This document shows positions 1-6,468 of a DNA stretch of 6,683 nt, piece by piece. Where the stretch lies: the NCBI GenBank assembly GCA_913773715.1, contig CAJYHD010000098.1:1-6683 (forward strand). The letters run 5' to 3'. The stretch's first letter is position 1, and each line of letters opens with the position of its first letter. Below the pieces are notes generated by a model. The model had not been told where the DNA came from. It worked only from the letters and a program-made list of their open reading frames with translations, and did not search any database. Origin of the DNA: an uncultured Sphingobium sp. (lineage in GTDB: Bacteria > Pseudomonadota > Alphaproteobacteria > Sphingomonadales > Sphingomonadaceae). Position numbers and translations under genes: made by a program.

Positions 1-306
1 GCTGCGAAGATCAAGAAGGGCGACAAGGTCGTCGTCCTGGCTGGCAAGGACAAGGGCCGTACCGGCTCCGTTCTTCAGGTGATGCCGAAGGATGACAAGG
101 TGCTCGTCGAGGGCATCAACGTCCATGCGCGCCACCGCAAGCCCGACCAGTCGAACCCGCAGGGTGGCATCGACCGCAAGCCGGCGCCGCTCCACATTTC
201 GAACGTGGCCGTGGCCGGTGCCGACGGCAAGCCGACCCGCGTCCGTTTCGAGGACCGCGACGGCAAGAAGGTTCGCGTCGCCGTCAAGTCCGGTGAGGTG
301 CTGTAA
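1..306 (+). CDS. rplX: 50S ribosomal protein L24 (uL24), 5' end cut off
   Basis: L24 is a large-subunit protein that binds near the 5' end of 23S rRNA and helps start 50S assembly. The frame is open from the first base of the window and gives 101 residues before the TAA. It begins [19 protein letters not shown], which is the KOW motif region of L24, and continues with the typical [11 protein letters not shown] and [15 protein letters not shown] segments. Family members are about 100 to 105 residues, so only a few N-terminal codons are missing; the ATG at 79 lies inside the KOW domain and is not the start. The TAA overlaps the ATG of rplE by one base (TAATG), which suggests translational coupling. 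The rplX-rplE order is the standard spc order. Confidence 0.97.
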   Translation, partial: AAKIKKGDKVVVLAGKDKGRTGSVLQVMPKDDKVLVEGINVHARHRKPDQSNPQGGIDRKPAPLHISNVAVAGADGKPTRVRFEDRDGKKVRVAVKSGEVL

Positions 307-881
307 TGGCTGACGAGAAGTACATCCCGCGCTCCAAGGCGCTCTATGACGCCGAAATCGCCAAGGCGATGACCGAGAAGTTCGGTTACAAGAACGTCAT
401 GGAAGTCCCCCGGATCGAGAAGATCACGCTCAACATGGGCGTGGGCGAAGCGACCCAGGACAAGAAGAAGGTCACGTCGGCCGCCGAGGAAATGGAACTG
501 ATCGCCGGACAGAAGCCGGTCATCACCAAGGCTCGCAAGTCGATCGCGCAGTTCAAGCTGCGTGAAGGCATGCCGATCGGTGCCAAGGTCACGCTGCGCC
601 GCGAGCGCATGTATGAGTTCCTTGACCGTCTGATCAACATCGCGCTCCCCCGCGTGCGCGACTTCCGTGGTCTGAACCCCAAGAGCTTCGATGGCCGTGG
701 CAACTATGCTTTCGGTATCAAGGAGCAGATCATCTTCACGGAAATCAGCTATGATCGCGTCGACAAGGTGCGCGGCATGGACATCATCGTGACCACCTCG
801 GCGAAGACGGACGATGAAGCGCGCGAACTGCTGCGCCTCTTCGGCTTCCCCTTCCCGATTGAAGAGAAGCAGGCGGCCTGA
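306..881 (+). CDS. rplE: 50S ribosomal protein L5 (uL5)
   Basis: L5 binds 5S rRNA and, with L18, forms the central protuberance of the 50S subunit; it also contacts the P-site tRNA. The 191-residue product is slightly longer than E. coli L5 (179). Visible landmarks are the family signature around residues 35-49 ([15 protein letters not shown]), [21 protein letters not shown] at about 68-88, and the glycine-rich loop and FTEISYD segment at 119-150. The start is the ATG that overlaps the rplX stop; a GGTGAGG purine stretch lies just upstream inside rplX. In E. coli the S8 repressor site lies near this gene junction, but no comparable hairpin is obvious here. It is followed by a 50-base gap before rpsN. 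Confidence 0.98.
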   Translation: MADEKYIPRSKALYDAEIAKAMTEKFGYKNVMEVPRIEKITLNMGVGEATQDKKKVTSAAEEMELIAGQKPVITKARKSIAQFKLREGMPIGAKVTLRRERMYEFLDRLINIALPRVRDFRGLNPKSFDGRGNYAFGIKEQIIFTEISYDRVDKVRGMDIIVTTSAKTDDEARELLRLFGFPFPIEEKQAA

Positions 882-931
882 TCGGTCCCGCTTCTCTCCC
901 AACGCTTAAGCTAAGGAAGAGAACTTAAGTC
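882..931 (+). promoter_or_regulatory. rplE-rpsN spacer with Shine-Dalgarno site and two possible folds
   Basis: This is the only sizeable gap in the first eight genes. The ribosome site of rpsN is AAGGAAGA at 913-920. A pyrimidine stretch TTCTCTCC at 892-899 can pair with GGAAGAGAA at 915-923 with one bulged A, hiding the site. Alternatively, two CTTAAG hexamers at 905-910 and 924-929 can pair with each other and leave the site in a 13-base loop. The pairings are read directly; any regulatory role is inference. No convincing promoter is seen here. Confidence 0.35.
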
Positions 932-1237
932 ATGGCGAAACTGAGTTCGATCAACAAGAACGAGCGCCGCAAGAAGCTGGTGAAGAAATACGCCGGCCGC
1001 TATGCGAAGCTCAAGGCGATCGCGAATGATACCGCGGCCGACGACAGCGATCGTCTGATCGCGCGTCTGAAGATGGCGGAGATCCCCCGCAACGGCAACC
1101 CGACCCGTATTCGGAACCGCTGCGAACTGACGGGGCGTCCCCGCGCTTACTACCGCAAATTCCGCCTCTGCCGCGTGCAGCTGCGTGATCTGGCCAACAA
1201 GGGCCTGATCCCCGGCGTCACCAAGTCGAGCTGGTAA
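932..1237 (+). CDS. rpsN: 30S ribosomal protein S14 (uS14), zinc-free long form
   Basis: S14 is a late-assembling protein of the 30S head, near the A-site decoding region. The product has 101 residues, the same as the long form in E. coli. The signature segment at residues 61-81 reads [21 protein letters not shown]. It has only two single cysteines (64 and 80) instead of two CxxC pairs, so this is the zinc-independent type. The N-terminal half ([23 protein letters not shown]) is the basic helical region typical of the long form. The ATG is preceded by AAGGAAGA at 913-920, 11 bases upstream. It is followed after 12 bases by rpsH. Confidence 0.98.
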   Translation: MAKLSSINKNERRKKLVKKYAGRYAKLKAIANDTAADDSDRLIARLKMAEIPRNGNPTRIRNRCELTGRPRAYYRKFRLCRVQLRDLANKGLIPGVTKSSW

Positions 1238-1249
1238 GGATCATTTGAG

Positions 1250-1645
1250 ATGGCATTGACCGATCCCCTGGGTGATATGCTCACCCGCATCCGCAACGGG
1301 CAGCAGGCGAAGAAGGACAGCGTTACGACGCCGGCCTCCAAGCTGCGCGCTCGCGTGCTCGACGTGCTCCAGCGCGAAGGCTACATTCGTGGCTATTCCG
1401 AGGAAGCGCTAGGCAGCCACCCTGGCCTGCGCATCGAGCTGAAATATTTCGAAGGCCAGCCGGCGATCAAGCATGTCGCCCGCGTGTCTAAGCCTGGCCG
1501 CCGCGTCTATTCGGGTTCGAAGGAACTGCCGATCGTACGCAACGGCCTTGGCATCACGATCGTCTCGACGCCTCGCGGCGTTCTGTCCGACGCTGAAGCG
1601 CGCGAGCAGAATGTCGGCGGCGAAGTGCTGGCGGAGGTGTTCTGA
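1250..1645 (+). CDS. rpsH: 30S ribosomal protein S8 (uS8)
   Basis: S8 binds the central domain of 16S rRNA (helix 21) and is a key early protein in platform assembly; in E. coli it also represses spc-operon translation. The product has 131 residues, normal for the family. It starts [18 protein letters not shown] and carries the C-terminal RNA-binding signature at about 101-126 ([20 protein letters not shown], then NVGGEVL). The start codon follows AAGGA at 1236-1240, which overlaps the rpsN stop. Its TGA overlaps the rplF ATG by one base (TGATG). Whether S8 regulates this operon cannot be told from the window. Confidence 0.98.
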   Translation: MALTDPLGDMLTRIRNGQQAKKDSVTTPASKLRARVLDVLQREGYIRGYSEEALGSHPGLRIELKYFEGQPAIKHVARVSKPGRRVYSGSKELPIVRNGLGITIVSTPRGVLSDAEAREQNVGGEVLAEVF

Positions 1646-2178
1646 TGAGCCGCACTGGCAAAAAGCCGGTCACCGTGCCTGCGGGCGTGACCGCATCCAT
1701 CGCTGACGGTCAGCTGTCGGTGAAGGGTCCCAAGGGCACCCTCGCCATGCCGCTGGCCGACGAAGTGACCTACAGCGTCGAAGACGGCGTGATCGCGGTG
1801 AAGCCTGCCAACGACAGCAAGCGCGCTCGCGCTTTCTGGGGCATGCAGCGCACCCTGATCGCCAACCTGATCACCGGCGTGACCGAAGGTTACTCGAAGA
1901 AGCTGCTGATCACCGGCGTCGGCTACCGTGCGAACGCGCAGGGCAAGACCCTGAAGCTTCAGCTCGGTTACAGCCACGATGTCGATTTCGCGGTGCCGGA
2001 AGGCATCGAGATCAAGACCCCGGATAACACCACGGTCGAAATCAGCGGCATCGACAAGCAGCAGGTCGGCCAGGTCGCCGCCGAGATCCGCCGCTGGCGC
2101 AAGCCTGAACCCTATAAGGGCAAGGGTATCAAGTACGCTGGCGAATTCATCTTCCGCAAGGAAGGGAAGAAGAAGTAA
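1645..2178 (+). CDS. rplF: 50S ribosomal protein L6 (uL6)
   Basis: L6 sits at the base of the L7/L12 stalk near the sarcin-ricin loop and the factor-binding site. The 177 residues match the E. coli length. It begins [15 protein letters not shown], has the duplicated L6 fold with VKGPKGTL at 26-33 and the GVGYRA segment at 91-96, and shows the C-terminal signature [14 protein letters not shown] at 154-167. The ribosome site GGAGGTG (1633-1639) lies inside the end of rpsH and the start overlaps the rpsH stop, so the two are probably translationally coupled. One base separates its TAA from the rplR ATG. Confidence 0.98.
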   Translation: MSRTGKKPVTVPAGVTASIADGQLSVKGPKGTLAMPLADEVTYSVEDGVIAVKPANDSKRARAFWGMQRTLIANLITGVTEGYSKKLLITGVGYRANAQGKTLKLQLGYSHDVDFAVPEGIEIKTPDNTTVEISGIDKQQVGQVAAEIRRWRKPEPYKGKGIKYAGEFIFRKEGKKK

Positions 2179-2179
2179 G

Positions 2180-2533
2180 ATGGCAAAGCTTTCCCTCTTC
2201 GCGCGGCGTCGTCGCCGCGTTCGCACCGCGCTCAAGGCGCGCTCGGGCGCCAAGCCGCGCCTCAGCGTCCATCGCTCGGGCCGTCACATCTACGCCCAGA
2301 TCATCGACGATGCGCAGGGCAAGACCCTGGCGTCCGCGTCGACGCTGGACAAGGATGTGCGTGGCACCACCGGCGCTACCTCGCAAGCCGCTGCCGATGT
2401 CGGCAAGCGCGTCGCTGCCGCTGCTACGGCGGCGGGCGTCACCAAGGTCGTGTTCGATCGCGGTGGCTTCCTGTTCCATGGCCGCGTCAAGGCGCTGGCC
2501 GATGCCGCCCGTGAAGGCGGGCTGGAGTTCTGA
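2180..2533 (+). CDS. rplR: 50S ribosomal protein L18 (uL18)
   Basis: L18 binds 5S rRNA together with L5 and anchors it in the central protuberance. From the ATG at 2180 the product has 117 residues, the same length as in E. coli. It has the basic N-terminus [16 protein letters not shown], the core [20 protein letters not shown], and the C-terminal [26 protein letters not shown] block (given here only as its start FDRGG and end GGLEF). The frame is open further upstream inside rplF, but the L18 N-terminus and the position one base after the rplF stop fix this start. A purine run at 2159-2175 supplies the ribosome site. Codons 8-14 contain a perfect 7-bp GC stem (2202-2208 with 2213-2219). Confidence 0.97.
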   Translation: MAKLSLFARRRRRVRTALKARSGAKPRLSVHRSGRHIYAQIIDDAQGKTLASASTLDKDVRGTTGATSQAAADVGKRVAAAATAAGVTKVVFDRGGFLFHGRVKALADAAREGGLEF

Positions 2534-2535
2534 TC

Positions 2536-3273
2536 ATGGCTGACGAAAACGATATCCAGTCGCAGGCGGGTGCGCCCGCTGCTGTCGAAGGTGGTGACAA
2601 CACCACCGCACCGACCGAGGGTCGTGGTCCCGGCCGTGGCCGTGGCAACCGTGGCGGCGGTGACCGCAATCGCGGCGAGCGTGGCGGCCGTGGCCGTCGC
2701 GACGATCGCCGCGGTGGCAACCGTGACGAGGAACAGGGCGAAGAGCTGATCGAGAAGCTGGTTCACATCAACCGCGTCTCGAAGACCGTCAAGGGCGGTA
2801 AGCGCTTCGGCTTCGCGGCATTGGTCGTCGTCGGCGACGGCAAGGGTCGTGCGGGCTTCGGTCATGGTAAGGCGCGCGAAGTGCCTGAAGCCATCAGCAA
2901 GGCGACCGCTTCGGCCAAGAAGGCGATGGTTCGCGTTCCGCTCAAGGAAGGCCGCACGCTGCATCATGATGGCCTCGGCCACTTCGGTGCGGGCAAGGTG
3001 ACGGTGCGTTCGGCGCCTGCCGGTACGGGCATCATCGCGGGGGGTCCGATGCGCGCCGTGTTCGAAAGCCTCGGCGTTGCGGACGTCGTGACCAAGTCGA
3101 ACGGCACGTCGAACCCCTACAACATGATCCGTGCAACCTTCTCGGCGCTGGGCGAACAGACCAGCCCGAAGTCGGTGGCGCAGCGTCGTGGCAAGAAGGT
3201 CGCCGATCTTCTGCGTCGCGGTGGCGCCTCGGCAGAGGTCGCGCAGGCTGACGCCGAAGCGATTGCGGAGTAA
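2536..3273 (+). CDS. rpsE: 30S ribosomal protein S5 (uS5) with long RG-rich N-terminal extension
   Basis: S5 lies on the solvent side of the 30S subunit near the mRNA entry site and helps control decoding accuracy. The product has 245 residues against 167 in E. coli. The S5 core starts near residue 68 ([18 protein letters not shown]) and contains [20 protein letters not shown] at 97-116 and [13 protein letters not shown] at 163-175. The loop in which spectinomycin-resistance changes occur in other bacteria reads KGG at 86-88, the susceptible form. The first 67 residues are extra: an acidic start, then about residues 28-64 rich in RG, GRGRG and RGG groups, likely disordered and nucleic-acid binding. 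About 20 alanine- and acid-rich residues also extend the C-terminus. The start lies two bases after the rplR stop. Long RG-rich S5 proteins are, as I recall, usual in sphingomonads. Confidence 0.97.
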   Translation: MADENDIQSQAGAPAAVEGGDNTTAPTEGRGPGRGRGNRGGGDRNRGERGGRGRRDDRRGGNRDEEQGEELIEKLVHINRVSKTVKGGKRFGFAALVVVGDGKGRAGFGHGKAREVPEAISKATASAKKAMVRVPLKEGRTLHHDGLGHFGAGKVTVRSAPAGTGIIAGGPMRAVFESLGVADVVTKSNGTSNPYNMIRATFSALGEQTSPKSVAQRRGKKVADLLRRGGASAEVAQADAEAIAE

Positions 3274-3278
3274 CTGAC

Positions 3279-3458
3279 ATGGCGACAATCAAGATCAAGC
3301 AGATCGGTTCGCCGATCCGTCGTCCCGCCGACCAAAAGAAGATTCTGATCGGTCTGGGCCTTGGCAAGATGAACCGCGTGGTTGAGCTGGAAGACACGGC
3401 GGAAGTCCGCGGTGCCATCAAGAAGCTCCCCCACATGGTGGAAGTGGTCGAAGGCTAA
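3279..3458 (+). CDS. rpmD: 50S ribosomal protein L30 (uL30)
   Basis: L30 is a small protein on the 50S surface that contacts 23S rRNA domain II and 5S rRNA regions. The 59-residue product starts [20 protein letters not shown] and continues [19 protein letters not shown], the LGLxKMNR type segment of the family, ending in [13 protein letters not shown]. coli L30 has 59 codons including Met, so it is full length. It starts five bases after the rpsE stop, with no strong ribosome site (only a weak GGAG within the last rpsE codons), so coupling to rpsE is likely. It is short enough to be missed by automatic length cutoffs. A hairpin spans its stop codon, and a terminator lies 26 bases downstream. 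Confidence 0.97.
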   Translation: MATIKIKQIGSPIRRPADQKKILIGLGLGKMNRVVELEDTAEVRGAIKKLPHMVEVVEG

Positions 3459-3468
3459 AGCCTTTCGA
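3448..3468 (+). promoter_or_regulatory. Hairpin across the rpmD stop codon
   Basis: TCGAAGGC at 3448-3455 can pair with GCCTT at 3460-3464 and CGA at 3466-3468, leaving T3465 bulged and TAAA as the loop. The loop contains the first part of the region of the rpmD stop (TAA, 3456-3458). A ribosome ending rpmD translation would cover the left arm. The pairing is read directly; a function is inference. The right arm GCCTTTCG resembles the right arm of the terminator downstream. Confidence 0.4.
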
Positions 3469-3483
3469 TCCATCGATATGAAG

Positions 3484-3515
3484 CGGAAGAGGGGGCAACC
3501 CCTCTTTCGTTTTTT
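3484..3515 (+). terminator. Strong intrinsic terminator between rpmD and rplO
   Basis: The stem is CGGAAGAGGGG (3484-3494) against CCCCTCTTTCG (3499-3509), eleven pairs with one G-T wobble, closed by a GCAA loop of the stable GNRA type. Six T residues follow at 3510-3515. This is a textbook rho-independent terminator on the + strand. There is no matching A run on the left side, so it is not obviously bidirectional. It lies inside what is normally one continuous operon, so it should reduce transcription into rplO, secY and adk unless it is read through or bypassed by a promoter. Confidence 0.85.
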
Positions 3516-3518
3516 GTA

Positions 3519-3567
3519 AGACGGCGCTAACAGCGCGCCAGTCTGAACAGTTGCCTCCATCGGAGGC
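3519..3567 (+). promoter_or_regulatory. Two further hairpins in the rplO leader
   Basis: The first is AGACGGCGC (3519-3527) with GCGCC plus GTCT (3535-3539 and 3541-3544), nine pairs with A3540 bulged and a seven-base loop. The second is GCCTCC (3553-3558) with GGAGGC (3562-3567), loop ATC. The GGAGG in the second stem is 32 bases from the rplO ATG, too far to be its ribosome site. A weak TTGCCT at 3551 with ACATAG at 3575 could be a poor promoter, but I do not rely on it. The role is unknown. Confidence 0.4.
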
Positions 3568-3598
3568 TGCGCGAACATAGCGAAAGCGAGTGCATAAT

Positions 3599-4138
3599 AT
3601 GACTTTCAAGCTCAACGAACTCAACGACAACGCCGGTGCCCGCAAGGGCCGCATGCGCGTCGGCCGTGGTATCGGCTCGGGTAAGGGCAAGACCGCCGGT
3701 CGCGGCCAGAAGGGTGCAAAGGCGCGTTCGGGCGTCAGCATCAACGGCTTCGAGGGTGGCCAGATGCCGCTCCACATGCGGATCCCGAAGCGCGGCTTCA
3801 ACAACATCTTCGCCAAGGATTACGCGATCGTGAACCTCGGCGCGGTGCAGAAGGCGATCGACGCAGGCAAGCTGGACGCGAACGCAACCATCGATCATGC
3901 CGCGCTGAAGGCTGCCGCGCTCGCCCGTGGTGGCAAGGATGGCGTCCGTCTGCTCGCCAAAGGTGAGCTGACCGCGAAGATCAACCTGCTGGTCGCTGGT
4001 GCGTCGAAGGGTGCGGTCGAAGCGGTCGAGAAGGCTGGCGGCAAGGTCGAAGTGATCGCCGTCGTCCCCGCCGCTGAAAAGGCCGCCGCGAAGAAGGGCA
4101 AGACCCTCGCCGCGAAGAAGGCCGCCAAGACGGCCTGA
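3599..4138 (+). CDS. rplO: 50S ribosomal protein L15 (uL15)
   Basis: L15 is a 23S rRNA-binding protein with a long extended N-terminal arm that threads into the 50S interior, and it is needed for late assembly. From ATG 3599 the product has 179 residues (E. coli 144). The arm shows [19 protein letters not shown] at 13-31, [12 protein letters not shown] at 34-45 and [17 protein letters not shown] at 51-67. The globular part ends near 157, followed by a lysine- and alanine-rich tail of about 22 residues that is longer than in E. coli. A GTG at 3590 is in frame, but family proteins start close to MxFKLNEL, so ATG 3599 is preferred. Upstream purines GAAAGCGAG (3582-3590) give only a weak ribosome site. 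It follows the intra-operon terminator. Confidence 0.97.
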   Translation: MTFKLNELNDNAGARKGRMRVGRGIGSGKGKTAGRGQKGAKARSGVSINGFEGGQMPLHMRIPKRGFNNIFAKDYAIVNLGAVQKAIDAGKLDANATIDHAALKAAALARGGKDGVRLLAKGELTAKINLLVAGASKGAVEAVEKAGGKVEVIAVVPAAEKAAAKKGKTLAAKKAAKTA

Positions 4139-4162
4139 TTACGGACTAAGACTTGCAAGCAC

Positions 4163-4200
4163 GGCCCCGCTGCCCGATATGGGTGGGCGGGGCCTTGTGT
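4163..4200 (+). terminator. GC-rich hairpin after rplO, possible weak terminator or attenuator
   Basis: GGCCCCGC at 4163-4170 pairs perfectly with GCGGGGCC at 4187-4194; the interior can form a further CCC/GGG pairing (4173-4175 with 4181-4183). It is followed by TTGTGTAT, which is T-rich but interrupted by G, so termination would be less efficient than at the rpmD-rplO site. The rest of the gap to secY (4201-4343) holds only small hairpins, such as CGGAC/GTCCG at 4301-4315, and no clear promoter. Confidence 0.55.
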
Positions 4201-4343
4201 ATCCGGGTAACTGCATCGGGGGACGTCATTTGTCGCAAGCGCGGCGATTCCCGGTTCGACAGCGCCCCATGCCCCCGCTAAGGGGAAAGCGATTCCGGCG
4301 CGGACGGCATGTCCGGGCAAGAGTGATTTGAAGGGCAGCCACC

Positions 4344-5708
4344 ATGGCATCGAGAGCCGACCAGCTCGCAACCAATCTCAGCCTCGCCAAATTCGGCCAG
4401 GCGACCGACCTCAAGAAGCGCCTCTGGTTCACGCTCGGCGCGCTGATCGTCTTCCGTTTTTTGAGTTTCGTGCCGCTGCCGGGCGTCGATCCGACCGCGC
4501 TGTCGCAGCTGTACAGCCAGACCAATGGCGGCATCCTCGATATCTTCAACACCTTCTCGGGTGGCTCGCTTTCGCGCATGAGCCTCATCGCGCTTGGCGT
4601 GATGCCCTATATTACCGCATCCATCGTGGTGCAGCTTGCCGCCTCCCTCTCGCCGCAACTCGCTGCGATCAAGAAGGAAGGCGAAAGCGGGCGCAAGAAG
4701 CTCAACCAATATACACGCTACGGCACGGTCGGCCTGACCGCCGTGCAGGGCTATTTCATCGCGGTCGGCCTGGAAGGTTTCGGCGCGCAGCAGGGCATGC
4801 AGGCGGTGATCGAGCCGGGCCTGTTGTTCCGACTGACTGCGGTCGTCTCGCTGATCGGCGGCACCATGTTCCTGATGTGGCTGGGTGAACAGATCACCTC
4901 GCGCGGCATCGGCAACGGCACCAGCCTCATCATCATGGCCGGTATCGTCGCACAGCTGCCGGTGACGATCAGCAACCTGCTCAAGTCGGGCAGCGAAGGC
5001 TCGATTTCCGGCCTGCTGATCTTCGTCGTGATCGTTGCGCTGGTCGGCCTCGTCCTGCTGATCTGCTACATGGAGCGCGCCCAGCGTCGCGTGCTGATCC
5101 AGTATCCCAAGCGGCAGACGCGTCAGGGTCTGATGCAGGCGGATCGCAGCCATTTGCCGCTCAAGGTCAACACTGCGGGCGTGATCCCGCCGATCTTTGC
5201 CTCCTCGCTGCTGCTGATGCCGCTCACCATCTCGCAGTTCGCGGGTCGGACAGTGGCGGGCGAAAGCAAGATGGGCGATTTCGTGCTGACGCTGAACCAG
5301 TACCTTGCCCACGGCACGCCGCTCTACATGGCGCTCTATGGCCTCGGCATCGTCTTCTTCTGTTTCTTCTACACTGCCGTGGTGTTCAATCCGGAAGAGA
5401 CGGCGGACAATCTGAAGCGCAATGGTGGCTTCATCCCCGGCATCCGCCCGGGCAAGAACACGGAAAATTATCTCGACTATGTGCTGACGCGCATCACCGT
5501 CATCGGCGCGGCCTATCTGGCCTTCATCTGCCTGGTGCCGGAATTCGCGATCGCGCGGGCCGGTATTCCTTTCTATCTGGGTGGCACCAGCCTGCTCATC
5601 GTCGTCAATGTTACTGTGGACACCGTCACGCAAATCCAGAGCCATCTTTTGGCGCACCAATATGGTGACCTGATCAAGAAGGCGAAGCTCAAGGGACGGT
5701 TGCGCTAA
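4344..5708 (+). CDS. secY: Protein translocase channel subunit SecY
   Basis: SecY is the ten-helix pore of the SecYEG translocon in the inner membrane, through which SecA pushes secreted proteins and ribosomes insert membrane proteins. The product has 454 residues (E. coli 443). Visible features are a first membrane segment at about 26-45; the plug and helix 2 region at 62-100 (GGILDIFNTFSGGSLSRMSL onward); the SecY signature MWLGEQITSRGIGNGTSLII at 178-197; the cytosolic loop with ERAQRRVLIQYPKRQ at 244-258; and GIRPG at 366-370, whose arginine matches the SecA-critical arginine of E. coli SecY. Hydrophobic stretches near 126-143, 162-181, 194-211, 222-242, 276-297, 327-349, 380-400 and 407-426 account for the remaining helices. 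A modest AAGGGC ribosome site lies at 4331-4336. It starts 205 bases after rplO, and adk follows after 42 bases. Confidence 0.98.
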   Translation: MASRADQLATNLSLAKFGQATDLKKRLWFTLGALIVFRFLSFVPLPGVDPTALSQLYSQTNGGILDIFNTFSGGSLSRMSLIALGVMPYITASIVVQLAASLSPQLAAIKKEGESGRKKLNQYTRYGTVGLTAVQGYFIAVGLEGFGAQQGMQAVIEPGLLFRLTAVVSLIGGTMFLMWLGEQITSRGIGNGTSLIIMAGIVAQLPVTISNLLKSGSEGSISGLLIFVVIVALVGLVLLICYMERAQRRVLIQYPKRQTRQGLMQADRSHLPLKVNTAGVIPPIFASSLLLMPLTISQFAGRTVAGESKMGDFVLTLNQYLAHGTPLYMALYGLGIVFFCFFYTAVVFNPEETADNLKRNGGFIPGIRPGKNTENYLDYVLTRITVIGAAYLAFICLVPEFAIARAGIPFYLGGTSLLIVVNVTVDTVTQIQSHLLAHQYGDLIKKAKLKGRLR

Positions 5709-5750
5709 AGGGCGGGCCGTGAGACATAGCGTAAAGGGGAAGATGCGCGC

Positions 5751-6413
5751 ATGAACATCATTCTGCTTGGCCCTCCGGGTGCCGGTAAGGGAACGCAGGC
5801 CAGCCGTCTGGTTGAGGACCGGGAGATGGTTCAGCTATCGACCGGCGACATGCTGCGGGCGGCTGTGAAGGCGGGGACGCCCGTCGGCCTTCAGGCCAAG
5901 GCGGTGATGGACTCCGGCGCGCTGGTTTCCGACGAGATCGTTTCAGGCATCATCGGCGAGGCTCTCGATGGTCTGGCGCCCGAAACCGGCGTCATCTTCG
6001 ATGGCTACCCGCGCACGGAAGCACAGGCGCATTCGCTCGACGACATCCTGTCACAGCGTGGCCGGACGCTGGACCATGTGATCGAACTGGACGTCGATGA
6101 AGATGCGCTTGTAGAGCGCATCACTGGCCGCTTCACCTGCGCGACCTGTGGCGCGGGTTATCATGACGTCTTCAAGCAGCCCAAGATCGAGGGCGAGTGC
6201 GACAAGTGCCATGGGCATGAGTTCAAGCGCCGCCCCGACGATAACGAAGAAACCGTGCGCACCCGCATGGCGGAATATCGCGCCAAGACCGCGCCGATCC
6301 TGCCCATCTACGAAGCGCGTGGGATCGTCAGCCGCGTGGACGGCATGGCGGACATGGGCTCGGTGACGACGCAGATCGCAGCGATCCTTGACGGGGCACG
6401 TGCAGACGCCTGA
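5751..6413 (+). CDS. adk: Adenylate kinase with four-cysteine (zinc-type) LID
   Basis: This cytosolic enzyme catalyses ATP + AMP = 2 ADP and keeps adenine nucleotides in balance. The 220 residues contain the P-loop GPPGAGKGT at 7-15, the AMP-binding STGDMLR at 30-36, FDGYPRT at 83-89 (the family often has F for Y), and the LID with RRPDDN at 160-165 and the arginines of VRTRM at 169-173. The LID is the long type and has CATC at 130-133 and CDKC at 150-153, so it probably binds a structural zinc as in many Gram-positive enzymes; E. coli lacks these cysteines. The start follows AAGGGGA at 5734-5740. An ATG at 5743 is out of frame. It lies 42 bases after secY, the usual secY-adk pairing, and is probably cotranscribed with it. 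Confidence 0.98.
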   Translation: MNIILLGPPGAGKGTQASRLVEDREMVQLSTGDMLRAAVKAGTPVGLQAKAVMDSGALVSDEIVSGIIGEALDGLAPETGVIFDGYPRTEAQAHSLDDILSQRGRTLDHVIELDVDEDALVERITGRFTCATCGAGYHDVFKQPKIEGECDKCHGHEFKRRPDDNEETVRTRMAEYRAKTAPILPIYEARGIVSRVDGMADMGSVTTQIAAILDGARADA

Positions 6414-6468
6414 TCGTTCCTCGGTGGGACATTTACCATCGAAAGCCCCGGAAATGCACGACGCAGGA

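Noticed and set aside
290..345. S8-type autoregulatory site at the rplX-rplE junction, as in E. coli
   Set aside because: The genes overlap by one base and I could not find a helix resembling the S8 target. Absence by eye is not proof.
2290..3288. Long open frame on the - strand opposite rplR and rpsE, with others opposite rplE and rplF
   Set aside because: Low-complexity alanine, threonine and arginine composition, no ribosome site or family motif, and full overlap with certain ribosomal genes.
3551..3580. Promoter TTGCCT ... ACATAG before rplO
   Set aside because: Poor match to the -10 consensus, and the -35 is part of a hairpin. Not strong enough to annotate, though some promoter would make sense after the terminator.
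3590..3601. GTG at 3590 as the rplO start
   Set aside because: It would add MHN before the usual L15 N-terminus and has no better ribosome site; ATG 3599 fits the family start.
4244..4298. Direct repeat GCGATTCC at 4244 and 4289 before secY
   Set aside because: Eight bases in a GC-rich gap with no further symmetry is within chance.
4278..5660. Long open frame on the - strand opposite secY (about 460 codons)
   Set aside because: Its product is rich in H, R, D and Q with no recognisable domain, and it mirrors the GC-biased third positions of secY. It is a shadow of a certain gene.
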